NCBI GenBank assembly: GCA_014155875.1
Contig: JACEFZ010025060.1
Coordinates: 62,001-126,000, forward strand
Reading direction: 5' to 3'
DNA from: Cepaea nemoralis
Lineage: Eukaryota; Mollusca; Gastropoda; Stylommatophora; Helicidae
Length of the DNA: 64,000 bases
The notes beneath the pieces are model-generated. The model did no database searches and was not told the DNA's origin. It saw only the letters and a program-made list of their open reading frames with translations. A program made the position numbers and the translations under genes. This document shows, one piece after another, positions 22,301 through 34,979 of the stretch (its first letter is position 1; each line of letters begins with the position of its first letter).

Positions 22301-25300
22301 TCACAGTATAACACCCATACAACCATGTCACAGTATAACGCCATACACCATGTCACAATATAACAGCCATACACCATGTCACAGTATAACAGCCATACAC
22401 CATGTCACAGTATAACAGCCATACACCATGTCACAGTATAACAGCCATACACCTGATCACAGTATAACAGCCATACACCATGTCACAGTATAACACCCAT
22501 ACAACAGATCACAGTATAACACCCATACACCTGGTCACAGTATAACACCCATACACCAGGTCACAGTATAACACCCATACACCTGGTCACAGTATAACAC
22601 CCATACACCAGGTCACAGTATAACACATATACACCAGGTCACAGTATAACACCCATACACCAGGTCACAGTATAACACCCATACACCATGTCACAATATA
22701 AACCCCCTACACTCGGTCCACAGTATAACACGCCATACATCAGGTCACAGTATAACACCCATACACCAGGTCACAGTATAACACCCATACACCAGGTCAC
22801 AGTATAACACCCATACACCAGGTCACAGTATAACACCCATACACCAGGTCACAGTATAACACCCATACACCAGGTCACAGTATAACACCCATACACCAGG
22901 TCACAGTATAACACCCATACACCAGGTCACAGTATAACACCCATACACCAGGTCACAGTATAACACCCATACACCAGGTCACAGTATAACACCCATACAC
23001 CAGGTCACAGTATAACACCCATACACCAGGTCACAGTATAACACCCATACACCAGGTCACAGTATAACACCCATACACCAGGTCACAGTATAGCACCCAT
23101 ACACCAGGTCACAGTATAGCACCCATACACCAGGTCACAGTATAACACCCATACACCAGGTCACAGTATAACACCCATACACCAGGTCACAGTATAGCAC
23201 CCATACACCAGGTCACAGTATAACACCCATACACCAGGTCACAGTATAACACCCATACACCAGGTCACAGTATAACACCCATACACCAGGTCACGTATAA
23301 CACCCATACACCAGGTCACAGTATAACACCCATACACCAGGTCACAGTATAACACCATACACCAGGTCACAGTATAACACCCATACACCAGGTCACAGTA
23401 TAACACCCATACACCGAGGTCACAGTATAACACCCATACACCAGGTCACAGTATAGCACCCATACACCAGGTCACAGTATAACACCCATACACCAGGTCA
23501 CAGTATACACCCATACACCAGGTCACAGTATAGCACCCATACACCAGGTCACAGTATAAGCACCCATACACCAGGTCACAGTATAACACCCATACACCAG
23601 GTCACAGTATAACACCATACACCAGGTCACAGTATAACACCCATACACCAGGTCACAGTATAACACCCATACACCATGTCACAGGTATAACAACCCATAC
23701 ACCATGTCACAGTATAACACCCATACACCTGGTCACAGTATAACACCCATACACCAGGTCACAGTATAACACCCATACACCAGGTCACAGTATAACACCC
23801 ATACACCAGGTCACAGTATAACACCCATACACCAGGTCACAGTATAACACCCATACACCATGTCACAGTATAACACCCATACACCTGGTCACAGTATAAC
23901 ACCCATACACCAGGTCACAGTATAACACCCATACACCAGGTCACAGTATAACACCCATACACCAGGTCACAGTATAACACCCATACACCAGGTCACAGTA
24001 TAACACCCATACACCAGGTCACAGTATAACACCCATACACCATGTCACAATATAACACCCATACACCAGGTCACAGTATAACACCCATACACCAGGTCAC
24101 AGTATAACACCCATACACCAGGTCACAGTATAAGCACCCATACACCAGGTCACCAGTATAGCACCCATACACCAGGTCACAGTATAAGCACCCATACACC
24201 AGGTCACAGTATAACACCCATACACCAGGTCACAGTATAACACCCATTACACCAGGTCACAGTATAGCACCATACACCAGGTCACAGTATAACACCCATA
24301 CACAGGTCACAGTATAACACCCATACACCAGGTCACAGTATAACACCATACACAGGTCACAGTATAACAACCCATACACCAGGTCACAGTATAACACCCA
24401 TACACCAGGTCACAGTATAACACCCATACACCAGGTCACAGTATAACACCCATACACCAGGTCCACAGTATACACCCATACACCAGGTCACAGTATAAAC
24501 ACCCATACACCAGGTCACAGTATAACACCCATACACCAGGTCACTGTATAACACCCATACACCAGGTCACAGTCTAACACCCATACACCAGGTCACAGTA
24601 TAACACCCATACACCAGGTCACAGTATAACACCCATACACCAGGTCACAGTATAACACCCATACACCAGGTCACAGTATAACACCCATACACCAGGTCAC
24701 GGTATAACACCCATACACCAGGTCACGGTATAGCACCCATACACCAGGTCACGGTATAGCACCCATACACCAGGTCACGGTATAGCACCCATACACCAGG
24801 TCACGGTATAGCACCCATACACCAGGTCACAGTATAGCACCCATACACAGGTCACAGTATAGCACCCATACACCAGTCACAGGTATAGCACCCATACACC
24901 AGGTCACAGTATATCACCCATACACCAGGTACAGGTATAGCACCCATACACCAGGTCACAGTATAACACCCATACACCAGGTTCACAGTATAGCACCCAT
25001 ACAACAGGTCACAGTATAACACCCATACACCAGGTCACAGTATAACACCCATACACCAGGTCACAGTATAACACCCATACACCATGGTCACAGTATAACA
25101 CCCATACACCAGGTCACAGTATAACACCCATACACCAGGTCACAGTATAACACCCATACACCAGGTCACAGTATAACACCAATACAACAGGTCACAGTAT
25201 AACACCCATACACCAGGTCACAGTATAACACCCATACACCAGGTCACAGTATAACACCCATACACCAGGTCACAGTATAACACCCATACACCAGGTCACA

Positions 25301-28105
25301 GTATAACACCCATACACCAGGTCACAGTATAACACCCATACACCATGTCACAGTATAACACCCATACACCATGTCACAGTATAACACCCATACACCATGT
25401 CACAGTATAACACCATACACCATGTCACAGTATAACACCCATACACCAGGTCACAGTATAACACCCATACACCATGTCACAGTATAACACCCATACACCA
25501 GGTCACAGTATAACACCCATACACCAGGTCACAGTATAACACCCATACAACAGGTCACAGTATAACACCCATACACCAGGTCACAGTATAACACCCATAC
25601 ACCATGTCACAGTATAACACCCATACACCAGGTCACAGTATAACACCCATACACCAGGTCCACAGTATAACACCCATACACCAGGTCACAGTATAACACC
25701 CATACACCAGGTCACAGTATACCACCATACACCAGGTCACAGTATAACACCCATACACCAGGTCACAGTATAACACCCATACACCATGGTCACAGTCTAA
25801 ACACCCATATACACCAGGTCACAGTATAGCACCCATACCACCAGGTCACAGTATAACACCCATAACCAGGTCACAGTATAACACCCATACACCATGGTCA
25901 CAGTATAACAGCCATACACCAGGTCACAGTATAACACCCATACACCAGGTCACAGTATAACACCCATACACCAGGTCACAGTATAACACCCATACACCAG
26001 GTCACAGTATAACACCCATACACCAGGTCACAGTATAACACCCATACACCAGGTCACAGTATAACACCCATACACCAGGTCACAGTATAACACCCATACA
26101 CCTGGTCACAGTATAACACCCATACACCAGGTCACAGTATAACACCCATACACCAGGTCACAGTATAACACCCATACACCAGGTCACAGTATAACACCCA
26201 TACACCAGGTCACAGTATACACCCATACACCAGTCACAGTATAACACCCATACACCAGGTCACAGTATAACACCATACACCAGGTCACAGTATAACACCA
26301 TACACCAGGTCACAGTATAACACCCATACACCAGGTCACAGTATAACACCCATACACCAGGTCACAGTATAACACCCATACACCAGGTCACAGTATAGCA
26401 CCCATACACCAGGTCACAGTATAACACCCATACACCAGGTCACAGTATAGCACCCATACACCAGGTCACAGTATAACACCCATACACCAGGTCACAGTAT
26501 AACACCCATACACCAGGTCACAGGTATAACACCCATACACCAGGTCACGGTATAGCACCCATACACCAGGTCACGGTATAGCACCCATACACCAGGTCAC
26601 GGTATAGCACCCATACACCAGGTCACGGTATAGCACCCATACACCAGGTCACGGTATAGCACCCATACACCAGGTCACAGTATAGCACCCATACACCAGG
26701 TCACAGTATAGCACCCATACACCAGGTCACAGTATAGCACCCATACACCAGGTCACAGTATAACACCCATACACCAGGTCACAGTATAACACCCATACAC
26801 CAGGTCACAGTATAACACCCATACACCAGGTCACAGTATAACACCCATACACCAGGTCACAGTATAACACCCATACAACTGGTCACAGTATAACACCCAT
26901 ACAACTGGTCACAGTATAACACCCATACAACTGGTCACAGTATAACACCCATACACCAGGTCACAGTATAACACCCATACACCAGATCACATTATAACAC
27001 CCATACACCAGGTCACAGTATAACACCCATACACCAGGTCACAGTATAACACCCATACACCAGGTCACAGTATAACACCCATACACCAGGTCACAGTATG
27101 ACACCCATACACCAGGTCACAGTATGACACCCATACACCAGGTCACAGTATAGCACCCATACACCGGGTCACAGTATAGCACCCATACACCAGGTCACAG
27201 TATAACACCCATACACCAGGTCACAGTATAACACCCATACACCAGGTCACAGTATAACACCCATACACCAGGTCACAATATGACACCCATACACCAGGTC
27301 ACAATATGACACCCATACACCAGGTCACAATATGACACCCATACACCGGGTCACAGTATAACACCCATACACCGGGTCACAGTATAACACCCATACAGCG
27401 GGTCACAGTATAGCACCCATACACCAGGTCACAGTATAGCACCCATACACCGGGTCACAGTATAACACCCATACACCAGGTCACAATATAACACCCATAC
27501 ACCAGGTCACAATATAGCACCCATACACCAGGTCACAGTATAGCACCCATACACCAGGTCACAGTATAGCACCCATACACCAGGTCACAGTATAGCACCC
27601 ATACACCAGGTCACAGTATAGCACCCATACACCAGGTCACAGTATAGCACCCGTACACCAGGTCACAGTATAGCACCCGTACACCAGGTCACAGTATAGC
27701 ACCCATACACCAGGTCACAGTATAGCACCCATACACCAGGTCACAGTATAGCACCCATACACCAGGTCACAGTATAGCACCCATACACCAGGTCACAGTA
27801 TAGCACCCATACACCAGGTCACAGTATAGCACCCATACACCAGGTCACAGTATAGCACCCATACACCAGGTCACAGTATAGCACCCATACACCAGGTCAC
27901 AGTATAGCACCCATACACCAGGTCACAGTATAGCACCCATACACCAGGTCACAGTATAGCACCCATACACCAGGTCACAGTATAGCACCCATACACCAGG
28001 TCACAGTATAACACCCATACACCAGGTCACAGTATAACACCCATACACCAGGTCACAGTATAACACCCATACACCAGGTCACAGTATAACACCCATACAC
28101 CAGGT
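19355..28105. repeat. 8.75-kb minisatellite, 26-bp unit (acccatacaccagg / tcacagtataac)
   Basis: About 335 head-to-tail copies of a 26-bp unit. Common variants are caggtcac or catgtcac or cctggtcac in the middle and tataac or tatagc at the end. Variants come in blocks: a catgtcac block at about 20180-20360 and 22000-22440, a ggtatagc block at 24700-24840 and again at 26540-26680, and a long uniform tatagc block at about 27530-27990. Single-base indels cluster at about 20460-20650 and 24130-24960. It sits in SHFL intron 1. Each typical unit contains aggtca, the nuclear-receptor half-site hexamer. Confidence 0.97.
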
Positions 28106-28680
28106 TAGCCAAAGATACGTGGTCAAATGCAGCCACTTTTGCCTTTGACGTTTATGGGGGGTTCCAGAGGAGACAGGAAATGATGGCGGCAGCGCTTGAT
28201 CTCGAGGACGCGTACAATAGAGTTAGATTGGATATTTTGATGACCGCACTGATGGAGAAGGGGGCCAATTCCTGGTTGGTGAACTGGATTACAGCCGTCC
28301 TGCATTCTCGTCGGGTTGCTCTCCGTCTGGGTGCATGGACCTCAGAGCCACATATTTTAACCCGGGACTGCCACGCAGGGATCTGCAGTCTCATTGGTGC
28401 TCTTTAACGTGTATACGAGCAAGATTGCATAACCTAGAGGCACCAGGGGTTGTAAGGATACTAACATTTGCAGATGATATTATTGCATATAGGCAGGGGA
28501 GAGATAGGGAGCAAACAGCCCAGGAGTTACAGGCGACAGTAGATAAAGTGATTGACTGGTGCACAGAAATGAGTGCTGTCATCCACCCGGAAAAGGCGGC
28601 TGTTTTGTGGTGCTCTCTGTCTACAAATTTGGGACTGCTATCATACACATCATACACATGCTTGAAATGGAGTTCATAAG
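28106..28680 (+). mobile_element. I-clade (Nimbus-like) LINE RT fragment
   Basis: Plus-strand frames give ALDLEDAYNRVRLDILMTAL, NSWLVNWITAVLHSRRVALRLG and, after a disrupted part, RILTFADDIIAYRQGRDREQ and DWCTEMSAVIHPEKAAVLW. These are RT palm motifs of the I/Nimbus type with the FADD catalytic box. The GVPQGxxLSP motif is destroyed near 28365. The RNase H part of the same kind of element is at 56.9-57.9 kb. It abuts the end of the 26-bp array exactly. Confidence 0.8.
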
Positions 28681-28805
28681 TTATTTTATTAAAAACATTC
28701 TGTTAGTGTGTAAGACATCAAAACTAAAACTAAATAACATTCTGTTAGTGTGTAAGACAACACAACTGAAGCTGGACTGTACACTTGCTTGGTGACTGTT
28801 TTCAG
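28681..28805 (+). repeat. Short direct repeat before SHFL exon 2
   Basis: acattctgttagtgtgtaag occurs at about 28696 and again at about 28738, 42 bp apart, in the last 110 bases of the intron. It may be a small local duplication. The branch-point and pyrimidine region that follows (28790-28805) is intact. Confidence 0.6.
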
Positions 28806-28955
28806 GGGATTCGCCACAATGGGAGAAACCAGCAGTGAATGCTACAAATGTAAAGCGTTGGTTCCTGTAGAAAGCGTGAAGCAACCACAAAGAAACAAAG
28901 ACGGCATCCGAAGGAGCAAACATCCCCATTCATGCAATGGAGTCAATTGTTACAA
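28806..28955 (+). CDS. SHFL: Shiftless (SHFL) homolog, second exon in window
   Basis: The acceptor is ggtgactgttttcag (ending 28805). The exon in the SHFL frame reads GFATMGETSSECYKCKALVP, then a basic linker, then SKHPHSCNGVNCYK. Vertebrate SHFL has at this place G-W-A-x-M-G-S-x-S, C-Y-x-C, and later T-H-x-H-S-C-x-x-x-D-C-Y, so both Cys pairs and the HSC..CY block are conserved. The donor is tacaa/GTGAGT at 28956. As written it leaves phase 2, while exon 3 needs phase 0; one missing G (aagGTGAGT) would fix this. Read through, the frame stops at TGA 28957-28959. An ATG in good context at 28819 could give a 46-residue ORF, but homology argues this is an internal exon. Confidence 0.85.
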
Positions 28956-29204
28956 GTGAGTAACAATTCATTAACATTGTTACAAGTGATTAACAATTCG
29001 TTAACAGTTTAGCTAGAAATTGACAACAGGACTTGGCCGAAATGTGTCTTTAGATTTCTGTGCATGTGTACACGTGCTGCAGTCTGCTCCCATAGAACAT
29101 ACAATGAGTATTCCATATCTGTGTTTAAACTGTTCAGTTCATAGATCAGAGATATTCTCTGGAAAATAATGTCCGCATGTTGAAGATGGATATCAAGACC
29201 CTGG

Positions 29205-32200
29205 GAGTGGAGAGTAACATTGTACACTGGGACTGGAGAGTATCTTGAACGAAAGAACGAACGAAAGTCTTTATTTTCACAGGGTTAAGAATTGGGCACG
29301 CAGGCCCGTCTGACATTCTGCCCTTCTTCTCTATTTCCTCTCATACATTCTTTCATTCAACATCACTTATGAAGCAAATTTTAACAACAAAAGAACAATA
29401 GCATTAAAACGCATGAATAATAATCAATAACACATGACTCACTGGGGCAATGTTTAACATAGGAATTATAAATACCTAAGGAGGGTACCGTACCACGCAT
29501 ATGGGATTGTTTTTTGGGCTAGTTGTCGTTTGAGATAAGTTACCATTATTATTTTCTTTTTTTGTTTTTGTTTATGGGGGATGTAGTCTGTCCTGAGGTA
29601 GTGTTCAAACACGTTGCAATTTTGATTTGACATTAGAACTGGAGAGTATCTTTCTTTGACACTAGGACTGGGGAGTATCTTGGTTTGACACTAGGACTGG
29701 GGAGTATCTTGGTTTGACACTAGGACTGGGGAGTATCTTGGTTTGACACTATGACTGGGGAGTATCTTGGTTTGACACTAGGACTGGGGAGTATCTTGGT
29801 TTGACACTAAGACTGGGGAGTATCTTGATTTGACACTAGGACTGGGGAGTATCTTGGTTTGACACTAGGACTGGGGAGTATCTTGGTTTGACACTATGAC
29901 TGGACGCTAGGACTGGAGAGTATCTTGGTTTGACACTATGACTGGACGCTAGGACTGGAGAGTATCTTGGTTTGACACTATGACTGGACGCTAGGACTGG
30001 AGAGTATCTTGGTTTGACACTATGACTGGACAGTAGGACTGGAGAGTATCTTGGTTTGACACTATGACTTGACGCTAGGACTGGAGAGTATCTTGGTTTG
30101 ACACTATGACTGGACGCTAGACTGGAGAGTATCTTGGTTTGACACTATGACTGGACGCTAGGACTGGAGAGTATCTTGGTTTGACACTATGACTGGACGC
30201 TAGGACTGGAGAGTATCTTGGTTTGACACTATGACTGGACGCTAGGACTGGAGAGTATCTTGGTTTGACACTATGACTGGACGCTACGAATGGAGAGTAT
30301 CTTGGTTTGACACTATGACTGGACGCTAGGACTGGAGAGTATCATGGTTTGACGCTAGGACTGGAGAGTATCTTGGTTTGACACTATGACTGGACGCTAG
30401 GACTGGAGAGTATCTTGGTTTGACACTATGACTGGACGCTAGGACTGGAGAGTATCTTGGTTTGACACTATGACTGGACGCTAGGACTGGAGAGTATCTT
30501 GGTTTGACACTATGACTGGACGCTAGGACTAGAGAGTATCTTGGTTTGACACTATGACTGGACGCTAGGATGAGAGAATCTTGCTTTAACACTAGAACTG
30601 GAGAGTATCTTGGTTTGACACTAGGACTGGAGAGTATCTTGGTTTGACACTAGGACTGGACGCTAGGACTGGAGAGTATCTTGGTTTGACACTATGACTG
30701 GACGCTAGGACTGGAGAGTATCTTGGTTTGACACTATGACTGGAGAGTATCTTTGTTTGACACTAGGACTGGGGAGTATCTTGGTTTGACACTAGGACTG
30801 GACGCTAGGACTGGAGAGTATCTTGGTTTGACACTATGACTGGACGCTAGGACTGGAGAGTATCTTGGTTTGACACTATGACTAGACGCTAGGACTGGAG
30901 AGTATCTTGGTTTGACACTATGACTGGACGCTAGGACTGGAGAGTATCTTGGTTTGACACTATGACTGGACGCTAGGACTGGAGAGTATCTTGGTTTGAC
31001 ACTATGACTGGACGCTAGGACTGGAGAGTATCTTGGTTTGACACTATGACTGGAGAGTATCTTGGTTTGACACTAGGACTGGAGAGTATCTTGGTTTGAC
31101 ACTATGACTGGATGCTAGGACTGGAGAGTATCTTGGTTTGACACTATGACTGGACGCTAGGACTGGAGAGTATCTTGGTTTGACACTATGACTGGACGCT
31201 AGGACGCGAGAATCTTGATTTAACACTAGAACTGGTGAGTATCTTGGTTTGACACTAGGACTGGAGAGTATCTTGGTTTGACACTAGGACTGGAGAGTAT
31301 CTTGGTTTGACACTATGACTGGACGCTAGGACGAGAGACTCTTGCTTTAACACTAGAACTGGTGAGTATCTTGGTTTGACACTAGGACTGGAGAGTATCT
31401 TGGTTTGACACTAGGACTGGAGAGTATCTTGGTTTGACACTATGACTGGATGCTAGGACTGGAGAGTATCTTGGTTTGACACTATGACTGGATGCTAGGA
31501 CTGGAGAGTATCTTGGTTTGACACTATGACTGGACGCTAGGACGAGAGCATCTTGCTTTAACACTAGAACTGGTGAGTATCTTGGTTTGACACTAGGACT
31601 GAAGAGTATCTTGGTTTGACACTAGGATTGGAGAGTATCTTGGTTTGACACTAGGATTGGAGAGTATCTTGGTTTGACACTATGACTGGACACTATGACT
31701 AGAGAGTATCTTGGTTTGATACTAGGACTGGACACTAGGACTGTAGAGTATCTTGGTTTGACACTATGACTGGAGAGTATCTTGGTTTGACACTATAACT
31801 GGACACTAGGACTGATAGTATCTTGGTTTGTCACTAGGATTGGAGAGTATCTTGGTTTGACACTATGACTGGACACTAGGACTGGAGAGTATCTTGGTTT
31901 GACACTATGACTGGAGAGTATCTTGGTTTGACACTAGGATTGGAGAGTATCTTGGTTTGACACTATGACTGGAGAGTATCTTGGTTTGACACTAGGATTG
32001 GAGAGTATCTTGGTTTGACACTATGACTGGAGAGTATCTTGGTTTGACACTAGGACTGAGGAGTATCTTGATTTGACACTAGGACTGGAGAGTATCTTGG
32101 TTTGACACTAGGATTGGAGAGTATCTTGGTTTGACACTATGACTGGAGAGTATCTTGGTTTGACACTAGGACTGGAGAGTATCTTGGTTTGACACTATGA

Positions 32201-32330
32201 CTGGAGAGTATCTTGGTTTGACACTATGACTGGAGAGTATCTTGGTTTGACACTAGGATTGGAGAGTATCTTGGTTTGACACTAGGATTGGAGAGTAAAG
32301 TTAGATAATATGACTGGAGAGTACCTTGGT
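29205..32330. repeat. Minisatellite, 29-bp unit and 43-bp higher-order unit
   Basis: The basic unit (gtttgacactaggactgg / ggagtatcttg) has a period of 29 bp at 29640-29880 and 31560-32290. From about 29885 to 31560 most repeats are 43 bp, formed by 29 bp plus an extra 14-bp partial copy (ctatgactggacg). The first one and a half units lie at 29205-29246, before an inserted D-family element (29247-29628). The array is in SHFL intron 2. Peptide-repeat ORFs in it are an effect of periodicity. Confidence 0.95.
29247..29628 (-). mobile_element. D-family retroposon, copy D3, inserted in the 29-bp array
   Basis: Reverse-orientation 3' end: gaacgaaagaacgaacgaaag (tail), tctttattttcacagggtta, gaattgggcacgcaggcccg. 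The array unit ends at 29246 (gagagtatctt) and resumes at about 29629 (acattagaactggagag). It lacks the GGGT array of D1 and D2. About 380 bp; 5'-truncated. Confidence 0.75.
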
Positions 32331-34330
32331 TTGAAGCTAGTGCTGGAAAGTAAAGTTAGACATGAAGACTAGAGCTTAAAGTTAGACATGATGACTGGAG
32401 AGTAAAGTTAGACATGATGACTGGAGAGTAAAGTTGGACATGATGACTGGAGAGTAAAGTTGGACATGATGACTGGAGAGTAAAGTTGGACATGATGACT
32501 GGAGAGTAAAGTTAGAAATGATGACCGGAGAGTAAAGATAGAAATGATGGTTGGAGAGTAAAGATAGAAATGATGGCTGGAGAGTAAAGTTAGATATGAT
32601 GACTGGAGAGTAAAGTTAGACATGATGACTGGAGAGTAAAGTTGGACATGATGACTGGAGAGTAAAGTTAGAAATGATGACCGGTGAGTAAAGATAGAAA
32701 TGATGGCTGGAGAGTAAAGATAGAAATGATGGCTGGAGAGTAAAGTTAGATATGATGACTGGAGAGTAAAGTTAGATATGATGACTGGAGAGTAAAGTTA
32801 GATATGATGACTGAAGTGTAAAGTTAGACTTGATGACTGGAGAGTAAAGTTATAAATGATGACTGGAGAGTAAAGCTGGACATGATGACTGGAGAATACA
32901 GTTGGCACTAGGACTGGAGAGTAAAGTTGTATATGATGACTGGGAAAGTAAAGTTGGACATGATGACTGCAGAGTAAAGTTAGACATGATGACTGGAGAG
33001 TAAAGTTAGATATGATGACTGAAGGGCAAAGTTAGACATGGTGACTGGAGAGTAAAGTTAGACATGATGACTGAAGGGTAAAGTTAGACATGATGACTGG
33101 AGAGTAAAGTTGGACATGGTGACTGGAGAGTAAAGTTGGACATGATGACTGGAGAGTAAAGTTGGACATGGTGACTGGAGAGTAAAGTTGGACATGATGA
33201 CTGGAGAGTAAAGTTAGACATGATGACTGGAGAGTAAAGTTAGAGATGATGACTGAAGGGTAAAGTTAGACATGGTGACTGGAGAGTAAAGTTAGACATG
33301 ATGACTGAAGGGTAAAGTTAGACATGATGACTGGAGAGTAAAGTTGGACATGGTGACTGGAGAGTAAAGTTGGACATGATGACTGGAGAGTAAAGTTGGA
33401 CATGATGACTGGAGAGTAAAGTTGGACATGGTGACTGGAGAGTAAAGTTGGACATGATGACTGGAGAGTAAAGTTAGACATGATGACTGGAGAGTAAAGT
33501 TAGACATGGTGACTGGAGAGTAAAGTTAGACATGATGACTGAAGGGTAAAGTTAGACATGATGACTGGAGAGTAAAGTTGGACATGATGACTGGAGAGTA
33601 AAGTTAGACATGATGACTGGAGAGTAAAGTTAGACATGATGACTGGAGAGTAAAGTTAGACATGGTGACTGGAGAGTAAAGTTAGATATGATGACTGAAG
33701 GGTAAAGTTGGACATGGTGACTGGAGAGTAAAGTTGGACATGATGACTGGAGAGTAAAGTTAGACATGGTGACTGGAGAGTAAAGTTAGACATGATGACT
33801 GGAGAGTAAAGTTAGACATGATGACTGGAGAGTAAAGTTAGACATGGTGACTGGAGAGTAACGTTAGACATGATGACTGGAGAGTAAAGTTGGACATGGT
33901 GACTGGAGAGTAAAGTTAGACATGGTGACTGGAGAGTAAAGTTAGACATGATGACTGAAGGGTAAAGTTAGACATGATGACTGGAGAGTAAAGTTGGACA
34001 TGATGACTGGAGAGTAAAGTTAGACATGGTGACTGGAGAGTAAAGTTAGACATGATGACTGGAGAGTAAAGTTAGACATGATGACTGGAGAGTAAAGTTA
34101 GACATGGTGACTGGAGAGTAAAGTTAGACATGATGACTGAAGGGTAAAGTTGGACATGGTGACTGGAGAGTAAAGTTGGACATGATGACTGGAGAGTAAA
34201 GTTAGACATGGTGACTGGAGAGTAAAGTTAGACATGATGACTGGAGAGTAAAGTTAGACATGATGACTGGAGAGTAAAGTTAGACATGGTGACTGGAGAG
34301 TAACGTTAGACATGATGACTGGAGAGTAAG
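32331..34330. repeat. Minisatellite, 26-bp unit (catgatgactggagag / taaagttaga)
   Basis: About 77 copies, directly joined to the 29-bp array and sharing its actggagagta core, so the two probably share origin. Variants: catggtgac or catgatgac, ttggaca or ttagaca, and gactgaagggta, which alternate in blocks; a multi-unit block (33265-33560) seems repeated at 33940-34300. Confidence 0.95.
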
Positions 34331-34734
34331 AGTGGACACTAGGGCTGGATTGTAATCTTTGACCCTAGAACTATGCTGCGAGGCTGTAATTAATATTCAA
34401 GATATAAACAGAATCAATGTGCAATTTGTATCAGACGTGTAAAAGGTGGTCAGTAACAATATATAGTGTTTTTAGCTAAATTATTGCATCTGTCCATCAA
34501 TCTCTCATCTGATCTGCTACTGCAGACAAGAGCCCAGTTGCCATGTCTGTCCTGATCATGCCTTTAACGTTAATTTTGATAATCATGTTTCTAATTTCAT
34601 AAACATGGTTTATGTATTTTTCGCTGCTGGTGTCTGGCTCATGCATCCGACTTGTGTGATATAGTTATTTCATAGATGTCCTTGAGCATAGCCTACGATG
34701 GGTGACGTTGTAATATTCTGTTATGATAATTTGG

Positions 34735-34890
34735 CTGTGTGTCCAACGTGTGCCGCGTGGTTACACACCCGCTTCACACGCCAGTGATCCGGGGCTTGTT
34801 TCCGGATCCGGTCAGGGATATGCACTACTGACGAGCTCAAACGAGGGCGAAACTCGGTCTAGTGCTTCCATATTGACGTGGATATGCCTT
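34735..34890 (+). mobile_element. tRNA-like segment fused to a hammerhead ribozyme (SINE or retrozyme-like)
   Basis: Upstream of the ribozyme, 34745-34805 looks tRNA-derived: ccgcgtggttacacacccg resembles an A-box arm and gatccggggcttgtttccgg a degenerate B-box/T-arm region. The ribozyme (34822-34865) follows directly. Fusions of a pol III-type segment and a hammerhead are known in schistosome SM-alpha satellites and some other animal retroposons. Here only one copy is seen in the window, and no flanking duplication is obvious. Confidence 0.5.
34817..34874 (+). ncRNA. Type I hammerhead ribozyme
   Basis: All core parts are present in order. Stem I 5' strand GCACTA (34822-34827); core CTGACGA (34828-34834); stem II GCTC (34835-34838), loop AAACGA, GGGC (34845-34848), with three Watson-Crick pairs and one G.U; core GAAA (34849-34852); a two-pair stem III, A/C with G/T around loop TCG (34852-34858); cleavage nucleotide C at 34859 in a GTC triplet; stem I 3' strand TAGTGC (34860-34865), fully complementary. 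Beyond it, ATAT on each side can extend stem I past a TTCC internal loop, the usual place for a tertiary contact with loop II. The very short stem III matches the minimal hammerheads reported in Penelope-like and related retroelements. Confidence 0.85.
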
Positions 34891-34979
34891 AGATTCATAC
34901 CAGAATACGATCAACGTTGCCAGTAGTGGGTTGTGCTCAATATTTAAGATGTCCTCATTTTCTTTTTCTATCGATCTTG

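Noticed and set aside
19355..28105. A regular array with 26-bp repeats that could be mistaken for a CRISPR array
   Set aside because: There are no unique spacers; the whole period is repeat. The context is eukaryotic with no cas genes.
28819..28959. A free-standing 46-residue zinc-ribbon ORF starting at an ATG in good context
   Set aside because: Its sequence fits an internal SHFL exon with acceptor and donor; the stop overlaps the donor and is better explained by a one-base loss.
30326..33507. Repeated-peptide ORFs (HSVKPRYSPVLAS and SSHHVQLYSPVI types)
   Set aside because: Unit lengths shared between frames create peptide repeats; stops appear whenever a unit varies. Array, not gene.
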